From: Segetibacter koreensis DSM 18137
GTDB taxonomy: Bacteria > Bacteroidota > Bacteroidia > Chitinophagales > Chitinophagaceae
Reading direction: 5' to 3'
Length of the DNA stretch: 64,000 nt
NCBI RefSeq assembly: GCF_000374045.1
Contig: NZ_KB893331.1
Coordinates: 20,818 to 84,817, forward strand
Shown: one piece after another, positions 26,371 through 34,971 of the stretch
Numbering within the stretch: the stretch's first letter is position 1
How the letters are laid out: every line of letters begins with the position of its first letter
Translations under genes and position numbers: made by a program
Notes under the pieces: model-generated
Seen by the model: the letters and a program-made list of their open reading frames with translations, nothing else
Told to the model about the DNA's origin: nothing
Databases searched by the model: none

Positions 26371-27444
26371 ATGAATATTTTTTACATGAAATCACTAAAT
26401 ATGAAAAGCGGATTTTTTTGGTTAACAATCTTTCTTATATCTTTTACTATTGTTTTAGCCGGTTGTAAAGTTCACAACAAGGCGTCAGGAAATAAATCTC
26501 AATCAATGATAAATGACAGAAATGCTAAAAAAGTAAATCAAGGCAAAGAAAAGCAGCGCAAAGAATTGTATAGCTTATTGGGAAAATTGCCTGACAGGCA
26601 TAGGCCTATATCTGTAAAAGTAATTTCGAAGGAAGAAACTGATGAGATGATTGTAGAAAAATTATTGCTTGACCTAAATGGGATAGAAGAAGTTCCTGCT
26701 TATTTTACAAAACCTAAAAACAGTATTGGCAAAATACCGGTTGTATTATTTAATCATTCACATTTTGGAGAATATGAAGTAGGAAAAAATGAATTTATAC
26801 GCGGCAGAAAAGAAATGCAAAAACCGCCTTTTGCTTTAGCCCTTGCCCGTGCTGGTTATGCAGGCTTGTGTATAGATAGTTGGGCATTTGGCGAACGGCA
26901 GAAATCAACGGAAATAGAAACTTTTAAAGAAATGCTTTGGAAAGGCCAGGTAATGTGGGGCATGATGGTATATGATGATTTACGGGCACTGGATTATTTG
27001 ACAACTAGAGATGATGTAGATACCAAACGGATTGCAACAATGGGAATGTCGATGGGCAGCACTATGTCATGGTGGCTCGCAGCCCTGGATGAGAGAATAA
27101 AAGTTTGCGTCGATTTGTGCTGCTTAACCGATTTTCAAACCTTATTGGAAGAAAAAGCACTTAGTTTACATGGCATTTATTATTTTGTGCCTGACTTGCT
27201 TAATCATTTCAGTACCTCGCAGATTAATGCACTTATTTCACCCCGTCCTCACTTTGGGCTTGCCGGTCGGTTAGACCCTTTAACTCCTTTAAAAGGGTTG
27301 GAAATAATTAATAAAAATTTAAAGGACGCTTATCAAAAAGACGGAGCCCCTGATGCATGGCAATTGAAGATTTATAACATTGGGCACCAGGAAACACCTG
27401 AGATGCGACAGGATATTATGATGTTTTTGAAAAAATGGTTGTAG
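26371..27444 (+). CDS. alpha/beta hydrolase lipoprotein (dienelactone hydrolase/acetylxylan esterase type)
   Basis: A 357-residue lipoprotein. Three ATGs lie close together (26371, 26386, 26401); the last gives the cleanest signal peptide, ending with the lipobox LAGC, so the true start may be 26401. The nucleophile is the central Ser in MGMSMGST, the acid probably lies in GRLDPLTP and the His in NIGHQE. It resembles secreted esterases of the prolyl oligopeptidase-like group. Substrate unknown. Confidence 0.8.
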   Translation: MNIFYMKSLNMKSGFFWLTIFLISFTIVLAGCKVHNKASGNKSQSMINDRNAKKVNQGKEKQRKELYSLLGKLPDRHRPISVKVISKEETDEMIVEKLLLDLNGIEEVPAYFTKPKNSIGKIPVVLFNHSHFGEYEVGKNEFIRGRKEMQKPPFALALARAGYAGLCIDSWAFGERQKSTEIETFKEMLWKGQVMWGMMVYDDLRALDYLTTRDDVDTKRIATMGMSMGSTMSWWLAALDERIKVCVDLCCLTDFQTLLEEKALSLHGIYYFVPDLLNHFSTSQINALISPRPHFGLAGRLDPLTPLKGLEIINKNLKDAYQKDGAPDAWQLKIYNIGHQETPEMRQDIMMFLKKWL

Positions 27445-27710
27445 CTATTTAATAATGAAAAAAATGACTAAGAAAAACAAAAGTGATTGCAGTGAGAAAA
27501 ATTTACTTTAGTCCATAATCAATAAACAGAAAGTTTTAATAGCCGGAAGAAAATGATTTTTGCTATGGCATGTTAAAAACGTGTTTTAGCCTTCAATTAA
27601 GGGATGATAATTTTTTATAAGAACAACTTAAAAATTTGTTTTTAGCATTTTACATTCTTTTCTATCAAAATTTAAAGCCTCAATTTGTCGTCAAGCCTTA
27701 ATTTTACATA

Positions 27711-28742
27711 ATGCCTTATTTTAATTTAAATGATACTATAAACTTATTTTCAAAAGTAACACCCCGGCGTGCCTTTAATGCCATAAGGGTTTGGAGCAGT
27801 TATCGTTTGAGCAGAGTCATAGGCAGACCTATACAATGGGGTTATCCTATTTCAGTTTCTATTGAGCCAACTACTTCCTGCAATCTGCGTTGTCCTGAAT
27901 GCCCGAGTGGTTTACGTGCTTTTACACGGCCTACTGGTATGCTTAAAAAAGATTTTTTTCGCCGTACTATAGATGATATTTATAAAGAACTTACTTATCT
28001 TATATTTTATTTCCAGGGAGAACCATATTTAAATCCTGATTTTCTGGAAATGGTAAAATACGCTTCAGACAAAGGTATTTATACGGCTACCAGTACCAAC
28101 GCTCACTATCTGACCGATGCGAACGCAAAAAAGACTGTTGAAAGCGGACTTGATCGACTGATTATTTCCATTGATGGAACTACTCAGGATGTATACAAAC
28201 AATATAGGGTAGGGGGCAATATTGAAAAGGTATTGCAAGGTGCCAAGAACATTGTAAAATGGAAGAAAGAATTGAAAAGCAAAACTCCTTTTGTATTTTT
28301 TCAATTTCTTGTAGTAAAACACAACGAGCACCAGATAGAAGAGATAAAACAAATGGCGAAAGAAATTGGTGTTGACCAGGTAAGGTTTAAGACAGCCCAG
28401 GTTTACGATTACGAAAATGACCCGAACCAATTAATTCCCACCATAGACAAATATAGCCGCTATCGCAAAGGAAAAGATGGAAAGATGAAAAGTAAAAGCG
28501 GGCTGGGAAATCACTGCTGGAAACTTTGGCAAGGCAACGTTATATCGTGGGATGGATTAGTAGTGCCATGCTGTTTTGATAAAGATGCAGCGCATCGATT
28601 AGGAAACCTGCAGGTGCAAACTTTTAAAGAAGTGTGGAATAACGAAAACTATAAGCAATTTCGCAAAGAAATAATGAGCAGTCGCAAAAACATTGATATT
28701 TGTGCAAATTGTAGTGAAGGTTTGAAAGTGTGGGAAGATTAA
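27711..28742 (+). CDS. radical SAM/SPASM domain protein
   Basis: A 343-residue radical SAM enzyme. The cluster motif is Cys57-x3-Cys61-x2-Cys64 in TTSCNLRCPEC. The C-terminal SPASM region begins with HCWKLWQGN and contains PCCFDKDAAHRLGNL and the final DICANCSEG, so it has the auxiliary Fe-S ligands. SPASM proteins often modify peptides or carry out other radical chemistry. No peptide precursor is obvious; an 18-codon ORF at 27455-27511 is noted separately. It is followed by a MarR-family regulator on the same strand. Confidence 0.85.
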   Translation: MPYFNLNDTINLFSKVTPRRAFNAIRVWSSYRLSRVIGRPIQWGYPISVSIEPTTSCNLRCPECPSGLRAFTRPTGMLKKDFFRRTIDDIYKELTYLIFYFQGEPYLNPDFLEMVKYASDKGIYTATSTNAHYLTDANAKKTVESGLDRLIISIDGTTQDVYKQYRVGGNIEKVLQGAKNIVKWKKELKSKTPFVFFQFLVVKHNEHQIEEIKQMAKEIGVDQVRFKTAQVYDYENDPNQLIPTIDKYSRYRKGKDGKMKSKSGLGNHCWKLWQGNVISWDGLVVPCCFDKDAAHRLGNLQVQTFKEVWNNENYKQFRKEIMSSRKNIDICANCSEGLKVWED

Positions 28743-28796
28743 ATTCATTAATTTTAATAAGCAAAAAATAATATTTCCTGTTTACAACAAGTGAGC

Positions 28797-29249
28797 ATGG
28801 CTATCGAAAAAGAAATTCCAAAAAGTTATTTACGAAATTCAAGTCATAAGACACTTGTAAATATAATTTTCACTTCCAACTGGATTCTGGAAAGGTTAAA
28901 ACAATTTCTGGAAAATGAAGATATTACTCATCAGCAATACAACATTCTTCGTATTCTCAGCAATAGCGAAACTCCTCTGTCTACGTTGCAAATAAGAGAG
29001 CGTATGCTCGACAAAATGAGTGATACCAGCCGAATAGTGGAACGTCTTTTAAAAAAAGATTTGGTCAATAAGCAAATATGTAGGTACGATAAACGTTTAG
29101 TTGATGTTACCCTCAGTGAAAAAGGGCTTAAGCTTCTACATCGTCTCGAAAAAAAAACGCATGAATTGGATGGCATTGTTTCTAACCTGACGGATAAAGA
29201 TATAGATACAGTAAATCAATTGCTTGATAAGATAAGAGAGAAAGCTTAG
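28797..29249 (+). CDS. MarR-family transcriptional regulator
   Basis: A 150-residue winged-helix protein. The recognition part reads ITHQQYNILRILSN then LSTLQIRERMLDKMSDTSRIVERLLKKDLV and a beta wing with DKRLVDVTLSEKGLKLL. The frame opens at a GTG (28791), but the ATG at 28797 is preferred. It probably controls itself or nearby genes; whether its target is the radical SAM gene upstream or the hydrolase downstream cannot be seen. Confidence 0.87.
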   Translation: MAIEKEIPKSYLRNSSHKTLVNIIFTSNWILERLKQFLENEDITHQQYNILRILSNSETPLSTLQIRERMLDKMSDTSRIVERLLKKDLVNKQICRYDKRLVDVTLSEKGLKLLHRLEKKTHELDGIVSNLTDKDIDTVNQLLDKIREKA

Positions 29250-29283
29250 AACGATATTTCAATTTCATTTACCATTAGATTTT

Positions 29284-30762
29284 ATGAGGATTTTCATAAT
29301 TATTATTTTTTGCACAATTTATTCATTCAGCATATTTGCTCAGAAACCACCTCAATACGAATTTAGAGCGGTATGGGTAGCTACGGTTGAAAATATTGAC
29401 TGGCCAAGCAAAAAAGGCTTACCTGTAGAACAACAAAAAGAAGAATTTATTCGCCTTCTTGACATGCACAAGAAAAATGGAATGAATGCAATAATAATGC
29501 AGATAAGACCGGTCGCCGATGCATTTTATCCATCCCGTTTTGAGCCATGGAGTGAATATCTTACAGGAAAACAAGGATTAGCCCCAACCCCGTATTACGA
29601 CCCATTACAATTTATGATAGAAGAAACGCACAAGCGTGGAATGGAATTTCATGCGTGGATGAATCCATATCGTGCGGTCTTTAATGTTAATCGTTCTTCT
29701 GTTGCTCCCGGTCATATTACCAAATTATTTCCGCAGTGGTTCGTGACTTATGGAAACACGAAATATTTTGATCCCGGTTTACCAGAAGTTCGTGATCATG
29801 TAAATCGAATAGTGAGAGATCTGGTAGAAAGGTACGACCTCGATGCCATTCATTTCGATGACTACTTTTATCCATATCACATTGCAGGCAAAGAATTTCC
29901 GGATGATGTAAGTTATTCAAAATACGGTAATGGTATAGACAGAGGTGACTGGCGCAGAAACAATGTCGACAGCATAATAAAAATGCTTGGCGAAACCATC
30001 AAAAGCGTAAATCCACGGGTAAAGTTTGGTATCAGTCCCTTTGGTGTATGGAGAAATAGCAGCAAAGACCAGCGGGGAAGCGATTCCAAAGCCGGTGTTA
30101 CTAATTATGATGATTTGTATGCTGACATTTTATTATGGCTCGAAAAAGGATGGGTAGATTATGTAGCCCCACAGTTGTACTGGGAAACCACGCAAAAATC
30201 TGTAGGCTTCAATATGCTTTTAGATTGGTGGGCCAATAATACTTATGGCAGAAATTTGTACATAGGTCATGGTATTTACAGAGCCCTCGAAGCCAGGACC
30301 GGTTCATGGAAAAATGCCAACGAACTTCCCAGCCAGGTAAAAGCAGTAAGGGCTAATCCCAACGTGCAGGGAAGCATTTATTTCAGCAGTGCAAGCTTCG
30401 CTAGGAATCCCAACGGATGGAGCGACAGCCTTCGAAACAATTATTATAAATATCCCGCTTTAATTCCGCCTATAAAGTGGATCGACTCCATTCCGCCTAT
30501 CAGTCCCTTGTTAGAAAACTTAAATGAAGACCAGGTCAGATTATATTATCGTGGCGTTGAACCCATTAAAGGATTTGCAATATATACATTACCCGCTGGC
30601 GCAGAAGAGAATATAAATGATGCTACGCTTGCAGCAATCTTGGTTGCTGATAAGACCATTGATGTAAATCTCTCCTCCATTCCTTCAAACAGCGGAGATA
30701 AAATTTTCGTTTCTTCAATAGATAGAAATAATAATGTGAGTGAGTGGGTGCAGTTGAGATAA
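29284..30762 (+). CDS. GHL10-type glycosyl hydrolase (DUF187)
   Basis: A 492-residue secreted protein starting with a signal peptide (IIIIFCTIYSFSIFAQ). The conserved GHL10 features are EFRAVWVATVENIDWPSKKG at the start of the barrel, MQIRPVADAFY, HAWMNPYRA, the acidic FDDYFYPY, and ISPFGVWRN. These proteins are related to glycoside hydrolases acting on polysaccharides; exact substrate is unknown. The C-terminal 90 residues form a fibronectin-like domain. The start is 34 bases after the MarR gene. Confidence 0.88.
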   Translation: MRIFIIIIFCTIYSFSIFAQKPPQYEFRAVWVATVENIDWPSKKGLPVEQQKEEFIRLLDMHKKNGMNAIIMQIRPVADAFYPSRFEPWSEYLTGKQGLAPTPYYDPLQFMIEETHKRGMEFHAWMNPYRAVFNVNRSSVAPGHITKLFPQWFVTYGNTKYFDPGLPEVRDHVNRIVRDLVERYDLDAIHFDDYFYPYHIAGKEFPDDVSYSKYGNGIDRGDWRRNNVDSIIKMLGETIKSVNPRVKFGISPFGVWRNSSKDQRGSDSKAGVTNYDDLYADILLWLEKGWVDYVAPQLYWETTQKSVGFNMLLDWWANNTYGRNLYIGHGIYRALEARTGSWKNANELPSQVKAVRANPNVQGSIYFSSASFARNPNGWSDSLRNNYYKYPALIPPIKWIDSIPPISPLLENLNEDQVRLYYRGVEPIKGFAIYTLPAGAEENINDATLAAILVADKTIDVNLSSIPSNSGDKIFVSSIDRNNNVSEWVQLR

Positions 30763-30919
30763 GACCGACTTTTAAATTTTTTGGTTACCAGCTTTACCAG
30801 CTTTTTCTACATCCTTGTGTCACTCACTTGTACTTATAGATTCTTTATTCAGCTTTTTCAAACATTTATACTTTTAATCTTTTATCTAATTCAATCTTTT
30901 ATAACAACAACTACTGCTC

Positions 30920-30962
30920 TTGCAATTGCAAAACTTTTACCTTTGACCTTCAATTGCAAAAC
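30920..30962 (+). promoter_or_regulatory. promoter flanked by a 12-base direct repeat
   Basis: CAATTGCAAAAC occurs at 30923-30934 and again at 30951-30962, 28 bases apart, on both sides of a TACCTTTG element (30938-30945). The first copy is part of the palindrome TTGCAATTGCAA (30920-30931). The downstream gene starts at 30980. These could be binding sites for a regulator of the aminotransferase. Confidence 0.45.
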
Positions 30963-30979
30963 CTTTCAATTTTAATCAT

Positions 30980-32200
30980 ATGCCAGGCTTTGAACTATGG
31001 GGCGCAGAAGAGCAGAAAGAAGTAAATGACGTTTTGGAAACCGGAATTTTAATGCGTTACGGGTTTGATGGAGCGAGAAAAGGAATCTGGAAAGCCAAAG
31101 AACTTGAGGCAGAAATATGCAACACATTTGGCAGCCAATATGCTCAGCTTACCAGCAGCGGAACTGCCGCGTTAACCACTGCAATGGCAGCATTAGGCAT
31201 CGGCTATGGGGATGAAGTGATCATGCCCACCTTCACCTTTGTAGCAAGTTTTGAAGCGGTACTGAGCGTCGGCGCTATTCCTGTACTGGTAGATGTAGAT
31301 AAAACACTAACACTTGACCCGGATGCAGTTAAGGAAGCTATTACGCCAAATACAAAATGTATTATGCCGGTGCATATGTGTGGCAGTATGGCAAATTTAG
31401 ACGCGTTAAGAAACATTTGCGAACAGCACGACCTGTTATTGCTCGAAGATGCATGTCAAAGCATTGGTGCTACGTACAAAGGCAAAGCTGTTGGCACAAT
31501 TGGCGATGCAGGAACGTTTAGTTTCGACTTTGTAAAGACAATGACTTGCGGTGAAGGCGGTGTGGTAATGACCAATAAAGAAGATGTATATATAAAATGT
31601 GATGGCTACACTGATCATGGACACGATCACAAAGGCGGAGCAGATCGCGGAGCTGATGATCATCCTTTTATAGGTTATAATTACAGAATAAGTGAGTTGC
31701 ATGCAGCAGTAGGCCTCGCACAAATAAGGAAAGTACAACGATTTTTAGATATTCAGAAGAAAAATTACTCCCAGCTCAGGCAGATTATTTCACAGGTGCC
31801 CGAAGTTACTTTTCGTTCAGTTCCTGATCCTGACGGAGATAGCTGCACATTTTTAAGCTGGTTTTTACCTTCTGAAGAAATTACGCAAGCCTTTGTAGAA
31901 GAAATGAAATCGCAAGGAATTTTAGGTGGCAACTTTTATTGGTATAAAAACAACTGGCACTATATAAGCAAATGGGATCACTTAAAAAATGCCAGTCTTT
32001 TAACTGGTCTCAGCCATGCCGTTACAGAAAAACTGCGATCATATGCAACCCAAAAATTTCCGGCAAGTGACGCCATTATGGGCAGATGCATTTCAACTTC
32101 TATAAGTCTCGCATGGACAGATGAACAGATAAAAGAAAAAGGAGAAAAAATGGTAGCTGCCATTCGTAAGGTATTAACTGCTCAACATAACTTAGTTTAA
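30980..32200 (+). CDS. DegT/DnrJ/EryC1/StrS aminotransferase, KdnA-like
   Basis: A 406-residue PLP-dependent sugar aminotransferase. The Schiff-base Lys is Lys186 in SFDFVKTMTCGEGG. The N-terminus (MPGFELWGAEEQKEV), the MRYGFDGARKG segment, HGHDHKGGADRGA, and the later FYWYKNNWHY stretch resemble KdnA, which transfers an amino group to C8 of oxidised Kdo to make Kdo8N for lipid A/LPS. No KdnB-type dehydrogenase is in the window. The family is certain; the KdnA identity is from remembered sequence similarity only. Confidence 0.82.
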   Translation: MPGFELWGAEEQKEVNDVLETGILMRYGFDGARKGIWKAKELEAEICNTFGSQYAQLTSSGTAALTTAMAALGIGYGDEVIMPTFTFVASFEAVLSVGAIPVLVDVDKTLTLDPDAVKEAITPNTKCIMPVHMCGSMANLDALRNICEQHDLLLLEDACQSIGATYKGKAVGTIGDAGTFSFDFVKTMTCGEGGVVMTNKEDVYIKCDGYTDHGHDHKGGADRGADDHPFIGYNYRISELHAAVGLAQIRKVQRFLDIQKKNYSQLRQIISQVPEVTFRSVPDPDGDSCTFLSWFLPSEEITQAFVEEMKSQGILGGNFYWYKNNWHYISKWDHLKNASLLTGLSHAVTEKLRSYATQKFPASDAIMGRCISTSISLAWTDEQIKEKGEKMVAAIRKVLTAQHNLV

Positions 32201-32209
32201 AGTTCCTTT

Positions 32210-32569
32210 TTAATAGATAAACGGTTGCCGCGTTCCAATACCTTTCCCTTCCAGGTGATCGGTATAAGAAACACTGCCCAATCGAAATTTTACAGGAAAT
32301 TTAAGTGTTCTTTCAATTTGCAATTCTTTGCGGCAAAAAAAACCTAAAGAATTAAAATAATAAGTTGATGGTACCGTTTTAAGAGCAGAATTACTAATTC
32401 CATTCAGGTGATACTGGTTTATAAAAGGCATAAAAACAATTTGAACTTTTTTCGTAGTATCAGCAACGGTTTCCTGTTTCACAGAAGACAGAGCAGTAAA
32501 ATTACTTTGTCCTTTTGAACAAAAACATACAAATAAAATTAGAAAGAAACAAATGGACGAACATTTCAT
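32210..32569 (-). CDS. secreted hypothetical protein (119 aa)
   Basis: The frame is open to 32719 but the ATG at 32569 gives a clean signal peptide (MKCSSICFFLILFVCF followed by CSKGQS). The mature part has basic and aromatic residues including YYFNSLGFFCRKELQIERTLK and ends QPFIY. Similar proteins of unknown function occur widely in Bacteroidota, but I cannot assign a name. It converges with the aminotransferase and is divergent from rpoN, leaving 131 bases as a shared promoter region. Confidence 0.6.
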   Translation of the reverse strand: MKCSSICFFLILFVCFCSKGQSNFTALSSVKQETVADTTKKVQIVFMPFINQYHLNGISNSALKTVPSTYYFNSLGFFCRKELQIERTLKFPVKFRLGSVSYTDHLEGKGIGTRQPFIY

Positions 32570-32700
32570 GTTGCCTGCTTTTATATGTAAATTTACCTCA
32601 AATTGTTGAAGGCTTTTTTTAAAGGATACCTGTAACAGATTTTTGGCAAAATTAAAACATCTAATTTGCGAGTTTTGCGGTTTGATCCAAGAGGTAAAAA

Positions 32701-34182
32701 ATGTCATTAAGTCAATCATTACAACAGAAGTTATTACAGAAGTTATCGCCTCAGCAAATTCAGTTGATGAAGTTGTTGCAGGTTCCTACTGCCAATTTGG
32801 AAGAACGTGTAAAAGAAGAACTTGAAGAAAATCCCGCCCTGGAGGTTGGTGAAGATGGTCACGATGACTTTGAAGAAGCAGATGATTTTAAAAGCGATTC
32901 GGAGGACGATTATGACTCAGAAGTCGGTGCTGATGAATACGACAATATTGATCTTAGCGAGTATGTTTCTGAAGGAGATGATGAAGTCGGGGATTATAAA
33001 CTGCGCGATGACAATTACCCCGAGATGGATGAAGGAAAGGTTATACCTATAAGGGTTGAAACTTCTTTTCATGAAATGCTTCTAAACCAGTTAGGTATGA
33101 TGGAACTGGATGACCGTACCAATAAAATAGCTGAACAAATAGTGGGAAGCATTGATGATGATGGGTATTTGCGAAGAGAAATTTCATCGATATCTGATGA
33201 TTTGGCTTTCAGGCAAAATATTCTTTCTTCAGAGGTGGAAATAGAAGGGCTTATAAAAAAAATTCAACAGTTTGATCCACCTGGTATTTGTGCACGTGAT
33301 CTTAAAGAGTGTTTGTTACTTCAGCTAAGGCGCAAGCTAAAAGAAGGAAAAGAAGTAGAAATAGCAACGCAGGTGTTAGAGAAGTACTTTGATGAATTCA
33401 CAAAAAAACACTACGAAAAAATACAGCGTGGTCTTGGGCTTACCGACGAGCAATTAAAAGCGGTTATCAACCAGATCATCAGGTTGAACCCGAAGCCCGG
33501 TGGAAACATAGGTGAGGTAAATAAAGCAGAAAGTTACGTTGTGCCTGACTTTTTTATTTATAACAATAATGGTACTCTTGAACTTACTTTGAATAGCAAA
33601 AATGCTCCTGACCTTCGCATTAGTGAAGGCTATAGAGATATGCTGAAAGATTATGAAAAAGGAACTAAAAAAGACAAAAGGCAAAAAGAAGCGGTTCTTT
33701 TTATAAAGCAGAAAATCGACTCGGCAAAGTGGTTTATAGACATGATTAAACAGCGCCAGCAAACATTGATAGGCACTATGTCAAGTATCATGAACTACCA
33801 GAAAGAATTTTTTCTTACCGGTGATGAAACAACACTGAAGCCAATGATCTTAAAAGATATTGCTGAAATGACAGGTCTTGACATAAGTACTGTAAGCCGG
33901 GTTGCGAACAGTAAATTTGTGCAAACAGAATTTGGAACTTACCGTTTGAAATTTTTCTTTAGTGAATCTTTAAGTACCGATACAGGTGAAGAGGTAAGTA
34001 CTCGCGAGGTAAAAAAGATTTTGAGCAACCTGATTGAGGCTGAAGACAAACGAAAACCATTAAGTGACGAACAGTTAACTGACCTGCTGCAGGAAAAAGG
34101 TTATAATATAGCTCGCCGTACAGTAGCTAAATACCGTGAACAATTAAACCTTCCTGTTGCCCGGCTGAGAAAGCAGTTATAA
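32701..34182 (+). CDS. rpoN: RNA polymerase sigma-54 factor RpoN
   Basis: The alternative sigma factor for -24/-12 promoters that need an activator ATPase. At 493 residues it has the usual length. Region I begins with SQSLQQKLLQKLSPQQIQL; an acidic stretch follows at about residues 45-105; the core binding and DNA-binding regions come next; and the RpoN box ARRTVAKYRE is at residues 471-480 near the end. An AAGAGG site precedes the ATG. It overlaps nothing but is 6 bases upstream of a membrane protein gene, so the two are probably one transcript. Confidence 0.95.
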   Translation: MSLSQSLQQKLLQKLSPQQIQLMKLLQVPTANLEERVKEELEENPALEVGEDGHDDFEEADDFKSDSEDDYDSEVGADEYDNIDLSEYVSEGDDEVGDYKLRDDNYPEMDEGKVIPIRVETSFHEMLLNQLGMMELDDRTNKIAEQIVGSIDDDGYLRREISSISDDLAFRQNILSSEVEIEGLIKKIQQFDPPGICARDLKECLLLQLRRKLKEGKEVEIATQVLEKYFDEFTKKHYEKIQRGLGLTDEQLKAVINQIIRLNPKPGGNIGEVNKAESYVVPDFFIYNNNGTLELTLNSKNAPDLRISEGYRDMLKDYEKGTKKDKRQKEAVLFIKQKIDSAKWFIDMIKQRQQTLIGTMSSIMNYQKEFFLTGDETTLKPMILKDIAEMTGLDISTVSRVANSKFVQTEFGTYRLKFFFSESLSTDTGEEVSTREVKKILSNLIEAEDKRKPLSDEQLTDLLQEKGYNIARRTVAKYREQLNLPVARLRKQL

Positions 34183-34188
34183 GATAAA

Positions 34189-34863
34189 ATGAATTATATT
34201 CAACCAATACCAAGACAAGCAGAATTTCCACTTCCCCAGGCTCGGATTTTTAAGTTATTGGCAGCATTCTTTTCTTATCTTTTTCATCCTTTATTTATTT
34301 CCGTTTATGTTGCTGCTTACCTTATTTACCTGCATCCTTATTCTTTTTTTGCATTCGATCCGCAACAAAAGTTTTTAAGGCTGCTTTCAATATTTGTAAT
34401 AACGGCCTTTTTTCCGGCTTTTACCGTTCTCTTATTATGGCGCCTTCAATTTGCGGATTCGATTCTTTTAAAAACTCAAAAAGAAAGAATAATTCCGTAT
34501 GTAGCTTCTATTATTTATTTTTTCTGGGCTTTTTTCGTTGCCCGAAATCTTGAAGGAACACCACCCATTATGGTATCTTTTTTCCTGGGAACATTTCTTT
34601 GTGCGAGTGCGGCTCTTATGGCAAATAATTATTTTAAAATAAGTATGCATGCCTTGGCCGTGGGCGGTGCTGCAACTTTTATGATCTTGGCGGGTTTAGT
34701 AACAGGCCAACCAATGGGACCTGCTATTGCAATTGCAACTCTTATAACCGGCATAGTTTGCACTTCAAGATTAATTGTTTCAGATCATCATCCGATGGAA
34801 ATTTATTGGGGATTAATTTTAGGAGCGCTGAGCCAGTTAGTTGCAGGCTTTTTTATACTGTAA
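34189..34863 (+). CDS. polytopic membrane protein, PAP2-like (degenerate)
   Basis: A 224-residue protein with about six membrane spans. It carries spaced motifs that recall the PAP2/type 2 phosphatidic acid phosphatase fold: KTQKERIIPY for KxxxxxxRP, KISMHALAV for PSGH, and SRLIVSDHHPMEIYWG for SRxxxxxHxxxD. Several of these differ at key positions (for example Glu for the final Asp), so enzyme activity is uncertain. It is six bases behind rpoN and probably transcribed with it. No better family assignment is visible. Confidence 0.55.
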   Translation: MNYIQPIPRQAEFPLPQARIFKLLAAFFSYLFHPLFISVYVAAYLIYLHPYSFFAFDPQQKFLRLLSIFVITAFFPAFTVLLLWRLQFADSILLKTQKERIIPYVASIIYFFWAFFVARNLEGTPPIMVSFFLGTFLCASAALMANNYFKISMHALAVGGAATFMILAGLVTGQPMGPAIAIATLITGIVCTSRLIVSDHHPMEIYWGLILGALSQLVAGFFIL

Positions 34864-34971
34864 AGTTTTTAAAAGGGTGTGCTATTAAAATGAGATTTAG
34901 TGTATACAATAACCGGGGCGACAACAATAATCCGAAAGGCTTGCTTTAGATTATTTTGCTACTGTAGTTTT

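Noticed and set aside
30781..30975. Plus-strand ORF of 64 codons before the aminotransferase
   Set aside because: Low-complexity Thr/Phe/Ile-rich translation covering the promoter region; no conserved features.
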